From: Synechococcus sp. LTW-R | Lineage (GTDB): Bacteria > Cyanobacteriota > Cyanobacteriia > PCC-6307 > Cyanobiaceae | Reading direction: 5' to 3' | Assembly: GCF_014217875.1 (NCBI RefSeq) | Contig: NZ_CP059060.1 | Coordinates: 2,108,001 to 2,172,000 of the forward strand | DNA: 64,000 nt | Shown: positions 26,646 through 38,340 of the stretch, in pieces | Layout of the letters: each line of letters begins with the position of its first letter | Position numbering within the stretch: position 1 is the stretch's first letter | The notes under the pieces: generated by a model | The model's input: the letters and a program-made list of their open reading frames with translations, nothing else | The model's database searches: none | What the model was told of the DNA's origin: nothing | Program-made: the position numbers and the translations under genes

Positions 26646-28655
26646 TTAGCCCAGGGCGCCGAAGAGCACCACCAGGGCAATCACGCCCCCAAAAACGATC
26701 AGGGCATAGAACTGGGCGCGGCCCGTTTCGAAGTACTTCAGGCCCTCGCCGCTGCCAAGGGTGACCAGGCCGGTGAGGTTGACCACGCCATCCACCACCT
26801 TCGAGTCCACCTCCAGAACGGAGCGGGCCAGCTTGCGGCTGCCTTGCACGAAGAGCTTGTCGTTGATGGCGTCCAGGTACCACTTGTTGGCCAAGAAGGC
26901 ATTGACGCTGGGGAAGCGACCCGCCACCGCCGTGGCCAGGTCCAGCTTCCGAAGGGCATAGGCCAAGACCGCCACCGTGATGCCAATCACGGAGATCGCG
27001 ACGGAGGCACCGGCTAGGGGCAGGAATTCACCCCAGCTGAAGTGTTCGGCCACCTCGGCGGCCTCCTGGGGGTCCAGCAGCGTGCCAAAGCGGCTGTTCC
27101 AGGGCATTCCCAAGAGGCCCACCAGGACCGAGGGCACAGCGAGGACGGCCAAGGGCATGGCCATCTGCCAGCCGGATTCATGGGGATGCTCGGCGTGGGC
27201 ATGGTGCTCGTCGCCGTCGTCATCGGCGCCTTTGCCGGCGGCGGCCATCAACTGGGCCTGCATGGCCTTGTCGTTTCCGCGGAACTCCCCTTCGAAGGTC
27301 AGGAAGTACAGCCGGAACATGTAGAAGGCGGTCATGCCGGCGGTCACGAAGCCGGCTGCCCAGAGGATCGGGAAGCTGCCGAAGGCCTGGCCCAGGATTT
27401 CGTCCTTGCTCCAGAAGCCGGCCAGGGGAGGAATGCCACTGATGGCCAGGCAGCCAATGAAGAAGGTGCTGCCGGTGACCGGCATGTATTTGCGCAGTCC
27501 GCCCATCAAGCGCATGTCCTGTGCCAGGACCGCCTCGTGGCCGACCACCTCTTCCATGGCGTGGATCACGGAGCCGGAGCCCAGGAAGAGCATCGCCTTG
27601 AAGAAGGCATGGGTGACCAGGTGGAACATGCCCGCCACCGGGGCCCCGCAACCCATGGCCAGCATCATGTAGCCGAGTTGGCTGACGGTGCTGTAGGCCA
27701 GACCTTTCTTGAGGTCCATCTGGGTGAGGGCAATCGAGGCCCCCAAGAACAGGGTGATAGTTCCAATGACGGCCACGACCACCTGCACTTCAGGGAAGGG
27801 CACATAAACGGGCTGGAGGCGGGCCACCAGGAAGACGCCCGCCGCCACCATGGTTGCCGCGTGAATCAGGGCCGAGATGGGGGTTGGACCCTCCATAGCA
27901 TCGGGCAGCCAGACATGGAGAGGGAACTGGGCCGACTTCGCCATCGGTCCCATGAACACCAGCAGGCAGAGCAGGATCGCGATGCCGTTGGAGACGCTCC
28001 CGGTGCTGATCGCCTCCTGGAGGCGCACACCGATCTCTTCAAAGCCGAAGCTGCCGGTGGCCCAGAACAGTCCGAGGATGCCCAGCAACAGCCCGAAGTC
28101 ACCGACGCGGTTCACCACAAAGGCTTTCTGGGCGGCATTGGCGGCGCCATCGCGGTCGTACCAGAAGCCGACGAGCAGGTAGGAGCACATGCCCACCAGC
28201 TCCCAAAACACGTAGATCTGCAGCAGGTTGGGGCTGATCACCAGCCCAAGCATCGAACTGCTGAACAGGGCCAGATAGGTGAAGAAGCGGACATAGCCCT
28301 TGTCGTGGGCCATGTAGCCGTCGGAGTAGATCATCACCAGGACGGCGATGGTCGTCACTAGCGAGAGCATCACGGCTCCCAGGGCGTCCACCCGGAAGCC
28401 CATCTCCAGGGTGAAGGCCCCCGCGCTGGCCCAGTCGAACAAGACCTCGGTGGTGCCGGCGCCCGCCAGCTGCTGGGCGAGCACGGCGTAGCTCAAGACC
28501 GCAGCGGCCCCGACGCAGCTGATCAAGAGCAGCGCAACCGGTTTGCGCAGGCGGTTGACCGTGCGGTTAAAGCTGATGAGCCCCAGGCCCACGATCGCGG
28601 CCCCGATCAGCGGGAGCACCGGGATGAGCCAGGCGAGTTCGGCGGGCGACGGCAT
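26646..28655 (-). CDS. ndhF: NAD(P)H-quinone oxidoreductase subunit 5
   Basis: The distal proton-pumping NDH-1 subunit, 669 residues with about 16 hydrophobic helices. Diagnostic segments are YLLVGFWYDRDGAANAAQKAF, FPLHVWLPDAMEGPTPISAL, AYSTVSQLGYMM and the long amphipathic region before the C-terminal helix. A histidine-rich insert (DGDEHHAHAEHPHESG) lies around residues 472-488. It precedes ndhD on the same strand by 93 bp, so the two are presumably co-transcribed. Confidence 0.95.
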   Translation of the reverse strand: MPSPAELAWLIPVLPLIGAAIVGLGLISFNRTVNRLRKPVALLLISCVGAAAVLSYAVLAQQLAGAGTTEVLFDWASAGAFTLEMGFRVDALGAVMLSLVTTIAVLVMIYSDGYMAHDKGYVRFFTYLALFSSSMLGLVISPNLLQIYVFWELVGMCSYLLVGFWYDRDGAANAAQKAFVVNRVGDFGLLLGILGLFWATGSFGFEEIGVRLQEAISTGSVSNGIAILLCLLVFMGPMAKSAQFPLHVWLPDAMEGPTPISALIHAATMVAAGVFLVARLQPVYVPFPEVQVVVAVIGTITLFLGASIALTQMDLKKGLAYSTVSQLGYMMLAMGCGAPVAGMFHLVTHAFFKAMLFLGSGSVIHAMEEVVGHEAVLAQDMRLMGGLRKYMPVTGSTFFIGCLAISGIPPLAGFWSKDEILGQAFGSFPILWAAGFVTAGMTAFYMFRLYFLTFEGEFRGNDKAMQAQLMAAAGKGADDDGDEHHAHAEHPHESGWQMAMPLAVLAVPSVLVGLLGMPWNSRFGTLLDPQEAAEVAEHFSWGEFLPLAGASVAISVIGITVAVLAYALRKLDLATAVAGRFPSVNAFLANKWYLDAINDKLFVQGSRKLARSVLEVDSKVVDGVVNLTGLVTLGSGEGLKYFETGRAQFYALIVFGGVIALVVLFGALG

Positions 28656-28700
28656 CCGGCACTCAGGGAATCAGGGCGAGTGTAGGCAGCCCGGTGGGCC

Positions 28701-29441
28701 TCAACCCAGCCAGTGGGCGAGCCCTAATCGACTGAAGCCTGTCGCGGCGACCCCGATGTAGCGATGGGCCCACCAGAAGACCCCCACGGCGATGGCGATT
28801 CCCAGTTGGGCCGGCCGGAGGAATTCAGAGGCCACCAACTGCTGACGGCCATCGAGCACGGCGCGGAAGGGAACGAAGGAGGTGCTGGCTCTGAGTTCCT
28901 CAAAGGCTTCGCCAAAGCGGTTGCTGAGGCGACGGTCTCCGTTCCAGACGGCGAAGAGATGGTGAGCGATTAAGCCGACGCAGGTGGCGACCATGAAGCT
29001 GCTGCCAATCCAGAGCAGGTGGGTGCAGCACCAGAGGATCTGACCGATCGCCTGGGGGTGGCGACTGACGCGGATGATGCCGGTGGCATACATCCGCACC
29101 TGGGGTTTGAGGACCGCCGGAATTTCCAGCAGGTTGTAGGTGGCGGGGTAGAGGAACAGAAAGGAGATGGCAGTCCCGACCCAGACCAGCGGCACCATCC
29201 AGGGCTGGTCCTGGAGGTTCCAGAGCCGGATCCCGTCGTAGCGATGGGCCAGGAAGTAGCCGATGACCACGACCGCTGAGGGAATGCTGATGGCGGCAAA
29301 CAGCAGCCGCCAAGCCCGTTCCCCAATGCGCTCAGCCCCCCAGTAGCGCAGGGAGGCGCCGCCGCTGTGGATGACGGCAAACACCAGGAGCAGAGCCAGC
29401 ATGACCAGGCTGCTGTGGTGGAGGTTGCTGACGCCGCTCAC
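28701..29441 (-). CDS. NnrU-family membrane protein (Z-ISO-like)
   Basis: A 246-residue protein with about six hydrophobic helices. The segments FAVIHSGGASLRYWG and VSRHPQAIGQILWCCTHLLW identify the NnrU/MpeP family. Plant and cyanobacterial members act as 15-cis-zeta-carotene isomerase (Z-ISO), a heme protein between phytoene desaturase and zeta-carotene desaturase. The crtP and crtB genes lie 2 kb away, which supports a carotenoid role, but it is inference. Start is GTG. It lies 45 bp downstream of nothing coding and ends just after the ndhF promoter side; ndhF starts 45 bp further. Confidence 0.75.
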   Translation of the reverse strand: MSGVSNLHHSSLVMLALLLVFAVIHSGGASLRYWGAERIGERAWRLLFAAISIPSAVVVIGYFLAHRYDGIRLWNLQDQPWMVPLVWVGTAISFLFLYPATYNLLEIPAVLKPQVRMYATGIIRVSRHPQAIGQILWCCTHLLWIGSSFMVATCVGLIAHHLFAVWNGDRRLSNRFGEAFEELRASTSFVPFRAVLDGRQQLVASEFLRPAQLGIAIAVGVFWWAHRYIGVAATGFSRLGLAHWLG

Positions 29442-29542
29442 GACCCGGGTTGCTTTGGATGCAGCGGATTCTCGCCAAGCGCCTGAACCGGCTGGCCACT
29501 CGACCTAGAGTTCTGATCCCCCGCTGAACCGCAGCGCCCTCC

Positions 29543-30529
29543 ATGGCTGATCTGCCGTTCACTCTTGATCAGCTGCGCATCCTGCGGGCGATCGCCAGCG
29601 AGGGCAGCTTTAAGAAGGCCGCCGACAGCCTCTACGTCACCCAGCCGGCGGTCTCGCTGCAGATCCAGAACCTGGAGAAGCAGCTCAATGTTTCCCTGTT
29701 TGATCGGGGTGGTCGCAAGGCCCAGCTCACCGAAGCCGGTCACCTGCTGCTGAGCTACTGCGATCGGATCTTGAGCCAGTGCCAGGAAGCCTGCCGCGCC
29801 CTCGAGGACCTGCACAACCTCAAAGGCGGCTCGTTGATCGTGGGGGCGAGCCAGACCACGGGCACCTATTTGATGCCCCGGATGATCGGTCTGTTCCGGC
29901 AGAAGTATCCCGAGGTGGCGGTGCAGCTGCAGGTGCACAGCACCCGCCGCACCGGCTGGAGCGTGGCCAACGGTCAAATCGACCTGGCGATCATTGGTGG
30001 CGAGCTACCGAGTGAGCTCAACGAGTTGCTGCAGGTCATTCCCTACGCCAGTGATGAGCTGGCCCTGGTGCTGCCCACCAAGCACCCCTTGGCCCGCCTG
30101 CCGGAGCTGAGTAAGGACGACCTGTACAGGCTGGGCTTTGTCTCCCTGGATGCCCAGTCCACGACCCGCAAGATGGTCGACCAATTGCTGGCGCGCTCGG
30201 GTTTGGACGTGTCGCGCCTGAAGATTGAGATGGAGCTCAACTCGTTTGAGGCCATCAAAAACGCGGTGCAGAGCGGCCTTGGTGCAGCCTTTTTGCCGGT
30301 GGTCTCGATCGAGCGGGAATTGGCCGCCGGCAACCTGCACCGTCCGGCCCTCGCCGATCTCTCGGTCCGCCGCCAGCTGAAGTTGATCACCCATCCCGCC
30401 CGCTACTGCTCGCGGGCGGCGGATGCGTTCCGCAAGGAGATCCTGCCGGTCTTCGCCAGCCCTGACAGTCCCTTGCGCCGGCCTTCCGCCGCGAGTGCAC
30501 CGGCGGAACCCGAGCGCGTCGATGCCTGA
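29543..30529 (+). CDS. rbcR: LysR-type regulator, RbcR/NdhR-like
   Basis: A 328-residue LysR-family regulator. The N-terminal helix-turn-helix is [20 protein letters not shown] plus [17 protein letters not shown]. The substrate-binding domain begins [18 protein letters not shown] and carries the effector pocket. The sequence is very like plastid Ycf30/RbcR, which controls Rubisco and carbon-concentrating genes in response to carbon metabolites. It is divergent from the NnrU-family gene with 101 bp between them. The C-terminal 25 residues ([15 protein letters not shown]) are low-complexity. Confidence 0.85.
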   Translation: MADLPFTLDQLRILRAIASEGSFKKAADSLYVTQPAVSLQIQNLEKQLNVSLFDRGGRKAQLTEAGHLLLSYCDRILSQCQEACRALEDLHNLKGGSLIVGASQTTGTYLMPRMIGLFRQKYPEVAVQLQVHSTRRTGWSVANGQIDLAIIGGELPSELNELLQVIPYASDELALVLPTKHPLARLPELSKDDLYRLGFVSLDAQSTTRKMVDQLLARSGLDVSRLKIEMELNSFEAIKNAVQSGLGAAFLPVVSIERELAAGNLHRPALADLSVRRQLKLITHPARYCSRAADAFRKEILPVFASPDSPLRRPSAASAPAEPERVDA

Positions 30530-30554
30530 GGGCCCCAGCTCCGATCAGGACAGA

Positions 30555-31186
30555 TCAGAACTGATCGGCTTCAGGGGTGATACCGGCGGCATCGTCGGCG
30601 ATGCCCTTAGTGATGAATTTGTTGTCGCTGATGTCGGTCTGGTAGACGCAACGCACGATCGGTTGGTCCTTGACCGAGCCGATGTAAGCGAAGGTGTTCA
30701 TCCGCTGCTTGCACTGCCGCATCTGCTCGGAGGTAACCGCACCCTCCTTCTGCAGAACGCTCCAGTTTTCTCGCCTGATCACGCAGCCGGGCCGCAGCGC
30801 CGGTTGGGTGACGAAGCTCGAGCTGGGGTTCATGGTTGTGTACAGCTCGATGTCCATTACGAAGGCACTCGCTCCCCACTGCCGGCAGAACTCCGGATCC
30901 GGAACGGCCATGTCGAGCTGCTGGGAGCTGGCGATGTTGCCCTGGTCCCCCTGGGTGTTGCTGGAGATGCCGGTGCCGATGCCGATCCCCACCACAAGAA
31001 CGCCGCCGAGCAAAGCGACCGTGCCCATGTTGAACTGAAATCCACCGCCCCCACCTGGGGCTCCACCGCCGCCTGATCCGGGTCCCCGGGGCCGGCCGCC
31101 ACCGCGACGGGGGTCGCCGTAGCTGTCACGGCCGCGCTCGTCGCCGTAGCGATCGTCGTAGCTGCTGCGGCCGTAGCGGGAGCGGG

Positions 31187-31190
<4 letters not shown>
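30555..31190 (-). CDS. DUF3172-family membrane protein
   Basis: A 211-residue protein with a long disordered N-terminal region of Arg, Gly, Tyr and Pro (about 1-50), one hydrophobic helix (about 55-75), and a C-terminal domain with three cysteines (EFCRQWG, PGCVIRR, RQCKQRM) plus one in VRCVYQ. The layout matches the cyanobacterial DUF3172 family; function unknown. It overlaps ndhM by 4 bp (ATGA), so it is co-translated with that NDH-1 subunit. Its 3' end is 25 bp from rbcR, convergent. Confidence 0.8.
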
Positions 31191-33071
<1,881 letters not shown>

Positions 33072-33072
<1 letters not shown>

Positions 33073-34004
33073 TGGCGGCGGTGACAGCAACGGCTGATCT
33101 CTCCACCATCCCCTCCCTTGAGGACGCGTTTGAAGCCTGTCGCCAGGAAACGGCGGAGTGGGCCAAGACCTTTTATCTGGGCACCCTGCTGATGCCCCCG
33201 GCCAAGCGCCGGGCGATTTGGGCCATTTACGTCTGGTGCCGCCGCACCGACGAATTGATGGATAGCCCCGAGGCGATGGCGCGTCCCGTCTCGGAGCTGG
33301 CCGAACGCCTCGATCGCTGGGAGGAGCGCACCCGCGCCTTCTTCAAGGGCGAAGTCCAGGACGGTCTCGATCGCGTGATGGTCGACACCCTCGAGCGCTA
33401 CCCCCAACCGTTGCAGCCCTATCTCGACATGATCGAGGGGATGCGGATGGACCTGACCACCACCCGCTACGCGAGCTTCGACGACCTGAAGCTCTACTGC
33501 TACCGCGTTGCGGGAACGGTGGGGTTGATGACGCAGGAGGTGATGGGGATTGACCCGGCCTACACCTCGGCTCCCTGGAGTGATCCGCCGGACACCAGTG
33601 ATGCGGCTGTCGCCCTCGGCATCGCGAACCAGCTCACCAACATTCTTCGCGACGTCGGAGAAGACCGTGGTCGCGGGCGGATCTACCTGCCCCAAGAGGA
33701 CCTGCAGCGCTTTGGCTACAGCGAAGAGGAGTTGCTTGCTGGAACCCTCAACGACAGTTGGCGTGAACTGATGCGATTCCAGGTGAACCGCGCCCGCGAG
33801 TGGTTCGCGCGTTCTGAAGCCGGTGTTCGCTGGTTGGCCCCCGACGCCCGCTGGCCGGTCTGGGCATCCTTGCGCCTCTACCGCGGCATTTTGGATGTGA
33901 TCGAAGAACTCGATTACGACGTTTTCAATCACCGCGCCTTTGTGCCAAGAACCGGCAAGTTCCTCGATCTGCCGCGTTCCTTCGTGATCGCTCAGGCCCG
34001 CTGA
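33072..34004 (+). CDS. crtB: Phytoene synthase
   Basis: Condenses two geranylgeranyl diphosphates to phytoene, the first committed carotenoid step. The 310-residue protein has both Asp-rich substrate motifs: DELMD (60-64, in VWCRRTDELMD) and DVGED in ANQLTNILRDVGEDRGRGRIYLP. The squalene/phytoene synthase signature YCYRVAGTVGLMTQEVMG is intact. The ATG overlaps the crtP stop (TGATG). The last 13 bp overlap the alpha/beta hydrolase gene on the other strand. Confidence 0.97.
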
Positions 34005-34942
34005 GGGCTCTCCCAGCCCAGCTGCAGCCAACGCTCCAGGATTGGATTGACCTGTTCGGGGGCCTCGTCATGGGGGCAGTGCCCAAGGCCCGGCAGTACC
34101 TCAAGCTCCTGCACGCAAGGGAACGTCTGCTCCCAGCGCCGGGCTTCCTCGAGTGGCTCCCAGGGATCCGCCTCACCCCAGAGCATCCGCACGGGTACGG
34201 TCAGTCGCTCCAGCAGCTGCGGCGCTAGCCAGTCATCAAAGAGATTGACGAAGCCCCGGAAGCTCTCCGTTGCTCCGGGCTTCTGGCTGGGCTTCAACAG
34301 CAGTTGGACCAGCGCGTCATCGACGTTGGCGCCGCTGGGATAGGCCTGCTTCAGCACCGCACGCACGGCCCCGGCCCGCGCGAAGAAGCGGAAGAGGTTG
34401 CTCACGATCCAGCGCTGCCGCACCAGCGCCATCACCAAAGGCCGCGAGAGTTGCGCGCCGAAGGGCTGCTCCGGTAAGCGCTTGAGGTCGAGTTCCCGCT
34501 CGGCGCAGTCGATCAGCACCACCTGGGCCGGAGGCTGACCGTTTTCCGAGAGCATCCGGGCGGCATTCAAGGAGACGACCCCGCCGATGGAGTTGCCGAT
34601 CAGCTGCAGCGTCACCGGGCCAGTGGCTGCGATGACCTCGCGATAGAAGTCCACGAGTTGGCTGGCCCAGAGGTCAAAGCCGTAGCGCACGCTGCCCGCG
34701 GTCTCCGGTTCATTGACTAGGCGAGACAGGGGTTTGCTGCTGCCGCCAAAGCCGAGGAGATCAATCGCGTAGACCCACTGGTCGTTGGCGAGGGCCTGGA
34801 GGTTGTGCCGCCAATGGCCTTTGGAGGCGCCGAACCCATGCACACAAAGAACGGCTCGACCGCAGGCGGTTGAGCCGTTCTGGGGAGGGATTTGGGTGTA
34901 GCTGATCTGATGGCCTTTCCAGCTCCAGATCAGCTCATCCAT
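33992..34942 (-). CDS. Alpha/beta-fold hydrolase
   Basis: A 316-residue alpha/beta hydrolase. The oxyanion region is VLCVHGFGASKGHWRHN (about 31-47) and the nucleophile is S118 in IGNSIGGVVSLNAARM. A likely acid aspartate is in LWGEADPWEP and the catalytic histidine in LPGLGHCPHDEAP. The sequence resembles plant pheophytinase/chlorophyll dephytylase-like hydrolases, which fits its place beside pigment genes, but the substrate is not established. The ATG at 34942 avoids overlapping the RNA-binding protein gene, which ends 5 bp upstream. Confidence 0.85.
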   Translation of the reverse strand: MDELIWSWKGHQISYTQIPPQNGSTACGRAVLCVHGFGASKGHWRHNLQALANDQWVYAIDLLGFGGSSKPLSRLVNEPETAGSVRYGFDLWASQLVDFYREVIAATGPVTLQLIGNSIGGVVSLNAARMLSENGQPPAQVVLIDCAERELDLKRLPEQPFGAQLSRPLVMALVRQRWIVSNLFRFFARAGAVRAVLKQAYPSGANVDDALVQLLLKPSQKPGATESFRGFVNLFDDWLAPQLLERLTVPVRMLWGEADPWEPLEEARRWEQTFPCVQELEVLPGLGHCPHDEAPEQVNPILERWLQLGWESPQRA

Positions 34943-34947
34943 TGCAA

Positions 34948-35379
34948 TCAGACCGCAGCCTTCTGGTTGTCGAGCAGACCCTTCAGCTTGGCCAGTTCGC
35001 CAGCCCAACGGGGATCGGGAGCACCCTCTTCCACGGTGTCGCGGTGGACGACCTTGTTGACGGCCTTGCGGGCCACGGCGGGACCGGTGCTGCCACCGGG
35101 GCCGCGGCGGTCGTTGCCACCACGACGGTCATCGCGGCGCTCGGAGCGCTCGATGCGCAGGTTGTTGCCGCCGAAGTCACGGCCGTTGAGCTGCTCGATC
35201 ACCGCGTCGGCGACCTTCTCATCGTTGATGTTGGCGAAGCCGAAGCCACGGCCAGCGCCGGTCTCACGGTCCTGGACGGCCTTGAAGCGGATGCCTTCGC
35301 CCACGCTGGCGAACAGAGCCTCGAGCTCTTTGGTATCGAAGCTCTGGGGCAGGTTGCCGACGTAAAGACGAACGCTCAT
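34948..35379 (-). CDS. RNA-binding protein, single RRM
   Basis: A 143-residue protein with one N-terminal RRM (about 1-80). RNP2 is LYVGNL and RNP1 is RGFGFANI, both intact. A basic Arg/Gly/Asp linker (about 80-97) is followed by a C-terminal helix-rich tail (PDPRWAGELAKLKGLL) rather than the long glycine-rich end of typical cyanobacterial Rbp proteins. Such proteins often bind mRNA and are cold-induced. The 169-bp upstream region could be a long 5' leader; no Shine-Dalgarno is obvious. The alpha/beta hydrolase follows 5 bp downstream. Confidence 0.88.
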   Translation of the reverse strand: MSVRLYVGNLPQSFDTKELEALFASVGEGIRFKAVQDRETGAGRGFGFANINDEKVADAVIEQLNGRDFGGNNLRIERSERRDDRRGGNDRRGPGGSTGPAVARKAVNKVVHRDTVEEGAPDPRWAGELAKLKGLLDNQKAAV

Positions 35380-35548
35380 GGGATGAGAGGGAAGGAACGG
35401 AAACGTGTGGGTTCTGGCTGGTCGGGGTTAATCACGAAGCGGCAGCACCGAACCCGACAGCGGAGTTCAATCGGCGACCTACGGCGTAATGCTGTGCCCT
35501 AACTGGCTGGATTCAGGTCGTTGATAACGCCTTTCATAGTGAAGTTAA

Positions 35549-36784
35549 TCACGGCGGGGTCCCCTCTTCCTGGCGTTTCAGCCAACGGCGGGCCGCTTCG
35601 AGGGCCTCCGCGGTGTCATGGAGGCGGCCAAAGGCCTGCTCGAGCATCAGGAATTGCAGCAGTGATCCCAGCTGGGGAGAGGCTTTGAGGCCTAACTCCC
35701 GCTGCAGTTGATCCCCATTGATCGGTGCTTGTGGATGAAAGAGCCGGTCCTCAGGGTTGCGCCAGCGCTCCAGCCAGCGCTGGACGGGATCCGGGCCCCA
35801 ATGCAGCAGCAAGGCCGGCAGATCGCCGCTGAGCTCCCGGTGCAGTTTCAGGCGTTCCGGTTCCGCCAGGCCGTCGGCGCGGCTCTCCGGGGCGTCGTGA
35901 CCTAGCCGCTGCTGCCACTGCCGCAGGCGCTGAACCCGTTGCTGCAGTTTCCGGCTGCTCTTTAGTTGCTGCAAGCCCGCTCCGTCGAGGATCGCGGCCA
36001 TCCGGGCCAAGGGCAGGGCGTCTCGCCACTCCTCGGCCCTCAGCCCCAGGGCCTCCGCCTGTTGCCAGCTGAGGGGCTCGAGTGCCGCCGAGGCCGGACC
36101 GTTGTGTTGCCACGGCGCGAGGAGCCCCCAGTCCAGGCAGCGCTGCAGACCCCGATGGCCCTCAGGGCTTTGGCAGAGCTTCTCGAGTTCCGCCAGGATC
36201 CGCTCGCCTGCCACGCCCGTTAGCTGCTGGCGGTGCTGCTGAATCCAGGCTGCGGTTTGGCTCTCCAGCTGGAAGCCGAGTTCGCTGGCAAGCCGTAGGC
36301 CCCGCAGCAGGCGCAGGGCGTCGTCCAGCAGGTTGGCTTCGGCGAGGGCCACCATCTTTCCGCTTTGCAGATGGCCCAGCCCCCCATGGGGATCCACCAG
36401 GCGGTCCCGCTCGGCAAGCGGCAGGGCCATGGCGTTGATGCTGTAGTCCCGCCGCTGCAGGTCCGCCTCCAGGCTGGGCCCCTCGCGGCGGGCCAGGTCC
36501 ACGCTCCAGCCGCGGATGACCAGCCGGGCGATGTCCCGCTCCGCATCCAGCACCACCGGACTGCCGCCGTAGCGCTTACTCAGCGCCTTGCAGAGCTCAA
36601 TGGCCCCTTCAGCCACGACCAGGTCAAGGTCAGGGGCTGGCCCCAGCCGGTTCAGCAGGGCATCGCGCACGGCCCCGCCCACCAGGGCGGCATCGCCCGG
36701 GAAGGCGGAGACGGGAAGCGGCCAGTCCTCAGCCCGCAACGCCCCCCAGGCGGCTGCCGCTGCAGAACCGCCAGAGCCGGGCAC
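35549..36784 (-). CDS. CCA tRNA nucleotidyltransferase / poly(A) polymerase family
   Basis: A class II nucleotidyltransferase of about 411 residues. The head domain has VGGAVRDALLNRLG and the metal-binding DLDLVVAEG, then RRDYSINAMALPL, the flexible loop and DPHGGLGHLQ. The C-terminal part is helical and Leu/Gln-rich. It adds CCA to tRNA 3' ends or makes poly(A); cyanobacterial members cannot be assigned more closely by eye. An ATG at 36820 is in frame but would overlap the divergent ycf34 start, so I use the GTG at 36784. Confidence 0.83.
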   Translation of the reverse strand: MPGSGGSAAAAAWGALRAEDWPLPVSAFPGDAALVGGAVRDALLNRLGPAPDLDLVVAEGAIELCKALSKRYGGSPVVLDAERDIARLVIRGWSVDLARREGPSLEADLQRRDYSINAMALPLAERDRLVDPHGGLGHLQSGKMVALAEANLLDDALRLLRGLRLASELGFQLESQTAAWIQQHRQQLTGVAGERILAELEKLCQSPEGHRGLQRCLDWGLLAPWQHNGPASAALEPLSWQQAEALGLRAEEWRDALPLARMAAILDGAGLQQLKSSRKLQQRVQRLRQWQQRLGHDAPESRADGLAEPERLKLHRELSGDLPALLLHWGPDPVQRWLERWRNPEDRLFHPQAPINGDQLQRELGLKASPQLGSLLQFLMLEQAFGRLHDTAEALEAARRWLKRQEEGTPP

Positions 36785-36812
36785 AATGAGCCCATCTGCG
36801 CTGACGCTGGAG

Positions 36813-37064
36813 ATGTGCATCTGCGTGGACTGCCGCTGGGTCGACCAGTGCCAGGCCTACCACGCAGTCGAGCGTCAGCACGGGGTGAAGCACCTCTGCG
36901 TGGACCCGCCGTTCGCCCCCAGTGAGCCCAAGATCCACGTGCAGGTGCGGGACCTTGGTGCAAGCGCTGTCGGTGTCGAGTGGGACGTGCGCGCCTGCGG
37001 CAGTTTTGAGCTCGAGCGCGGTCGCTGGCAGCGCCTGTGCCCCGGGGAGGTGCTGCCCACATGA
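36813..37064 (+). CDS. ycf34: Ycf34 family iron-sulfur protein
   Basis: An 83-residue plastid/cyanobacterial protein. The N-terminus MCICVDCRWVDQC and the following AYHAVERQHGVKHLC hold five cysteines, consistent with the Fe-S cluster reported for Ycf34, which links redox state to photosynthetic electron transport. The ATG at 36813 directly follows GGAG and matches the family N-terminus; an ATG 27 bases upstream is also in frame. It overlaps the tsaB start by 4 bp (ATGA). Confidence 0.88.
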   Translation: MCICVDCRWVDQCQAYHAVERQHGVKHLCVDPPFAPSEPKIHVQVRDLGASAVGVEWDVRACGSFELERGRWQRLCPGEVLPT

Positions 37065-37702
37065 GCGCGCCGTCCCTGTTGCTGGCCCTGCACAGCTCGA
37101 GTGAAAGCCTCGGGGTGGGCCTCTGTGATCTGCAGGCGCCCGAGGCTCCGCCCCAGTGCGCCAGCTTCCCCCTGGGCCGTCAGCTCTCCAACGACCTGCT
37201 GCCCTGCGTCGAGCAGCTGCTGCCCGCGGAGCGCTGGCCGCAGCTGGCGCGGATCGTGGTGGCGACCGGGCCCGGGGGCTTCACCGGAACCCGCCTCACC
37301 GTGGTTCTGGCACGCACCTTGGCCCAGCAGCTCCAGATCCCCTTGCACGGCTTCGGCAGCTTCCTGCTGATGGCCCGTCGCCTGGCGGAGGCGGGGGTGC
37401 TCACGGGGGATCAGCCCCGATTCTGGCTGCAGCAAACCCTGCCCCGCCGCGGGATCGTGGCGGGGGCGTATCGCCTCGATGCCGCCGCTCTGGGCGGGAT
37501 TCGGGAGATCGATGAGCCCCGCTTGTTCCGTCCTGAGGAGGAGGGGCCAGGCGGGGAGCCTGGAGCGCCTGCCGAGGTCGACGCGGAGCAGGATGTGCGG
37601 CAGCTGCTGGCCCTTGGCCGCTTGGCCCACGCAGCGGCCTTGCCGGGGCCCTGGGAGACGGTGCTGCCGCTCTATCCCACCAGCCCGGTAGATGGGGCAT
37701 GA
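37061..37702 (+). CDS. tsaB: tRNA threonylcarbamoyladenosine biosynthesis protein TsaB
   Basis: A 213-residue Kae1-like ASKHA protein that with TsaD and TsaE makes t6A at position 37 of ANN-decoding tRNAs. The N-terminus LLALHSSSESLGVGL is the phosphate-loop region. LARIVVATGPGGFTGTRLTVVLARTLAQ is the strong TsaB signature. The C-terminal half is short and Glu/Gly-rich. It overlaps ycf34 (ATGA) at its start and the YdcF gene (ATGA) at its end, so all three are co-translated. Confidence 0.93.
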   Translation: MSAPSLLLALHSSSESLGVGLCDLQAPEAPPQCASFPLGRQLSNDLLPCVEQLLPAERWPQLARIVVATGPGGFTGTRLTVVLARTLAQQLQIPLHGFGSFLLMARRLAEAGVLTGDQPRFWLQQTLPRRGIVAGAYRLDAAALGGIREIDEPRLFRPEEEGPGGEPGAPAEVDAEQDVRQLLALGRLAHAAALPGPWETVLPLYPTSPVDGA

Positions 37703-38340
37703 CCCACGCCCAACCCCCAACGGCGACGCGGCCCGGCGGCAGGTGCCGGCGCCCGCGTCGCCGTGGCAGAACCCGGCGCGTCCTCCTTTTGGCGGGATTG
37801 CTCGCGCTGGCGTGGAGCAGCCGGGCTTTTTGGTTTCCCTCCCTGCCTCCACCGCAGTTGGTGCTCGTGCTCGGCGGCGATGTGGAGCGGGAGCGGGTTG
37901 GGGCGGAGGTCGCCCAGCGCGATGGACTGCCCGTGATCGTCAGCGGTGGCAGCAACCCGGAGTACGCCCATTGGTTGTTCCGCGGCCGGGGCCTCGATGA
38001 CAGCCGGGTGCTGCTCGACTACCGCGCCACGGACACCCTGAGCAACTTCACCTCGGTCGTGGATGACCTCAAGCGCGCCAAGATCCGCCACGTGCTGCTG
38101 GTCACCAGCAGCGACCACATGGACCGGGCTCTGATGGTCGGTCGGGTCGTGGCCGGGAGCCGCGGGATTGGTCTGACGCCCCTGGCGGTGCCCTGCGGCA
38201 ACCGCTGCTTCCCTGAGGACTGGCGCAAGGTCTGGGGAGATGGACTGCGGGCGGCCCTTTGGGTGGTGAGCGGCCGGGACCTCAGGGACTGGGCGGCAGA
38301 GCGTTTTGGTCCGCTTCTGGAGGAAGTGCGGGGCCGCTGA
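37699..38340 (+). CDS. YdcF/DUF218-family membrane protein
   Basis: A 213-residue protein with a basic N-terminus (about 12-27), a hydrophobic anchor (about 28-48) and a DUF218 domain. Family motifs are LVLVLGGDVERERVG near residue 54, VIVSGGSNPEY, and LDYRATDTLSNF. DUF218 proteins (ElyC, SanA, YdcF) act in the envelope, some on undecaprenyl carriers; the role here is unknown. The 3' end overlaps plsC on the other strand by 59 bp. Confidence 0.82.
   Translation: MTHAQPPTATRPGGRCRRPRRRGRTRRVLLLAGLLALAWSSRAFWFPSLPPPQLVLVLGGDVERERVGAEVAQRDGLPVIVSGGSNPEYAHWLFRGRGLDDSRVLLDYRATDTLSNFTSVVDDLKRAKIRHVLLVTSSDHMDRALMVGRVVAGSRGIGLTPLAVPCGNRCFPEDWRKVWGDGLRAALWVVSGRDLRDWAAERFGPLLEEVRGR

Noticed and set aside
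27042-28361. Long open frame antisense to ndhF (439 codons)
   Set aside because: Same artefact of GC-rich codon bias; the protein has no recognisable pattern.
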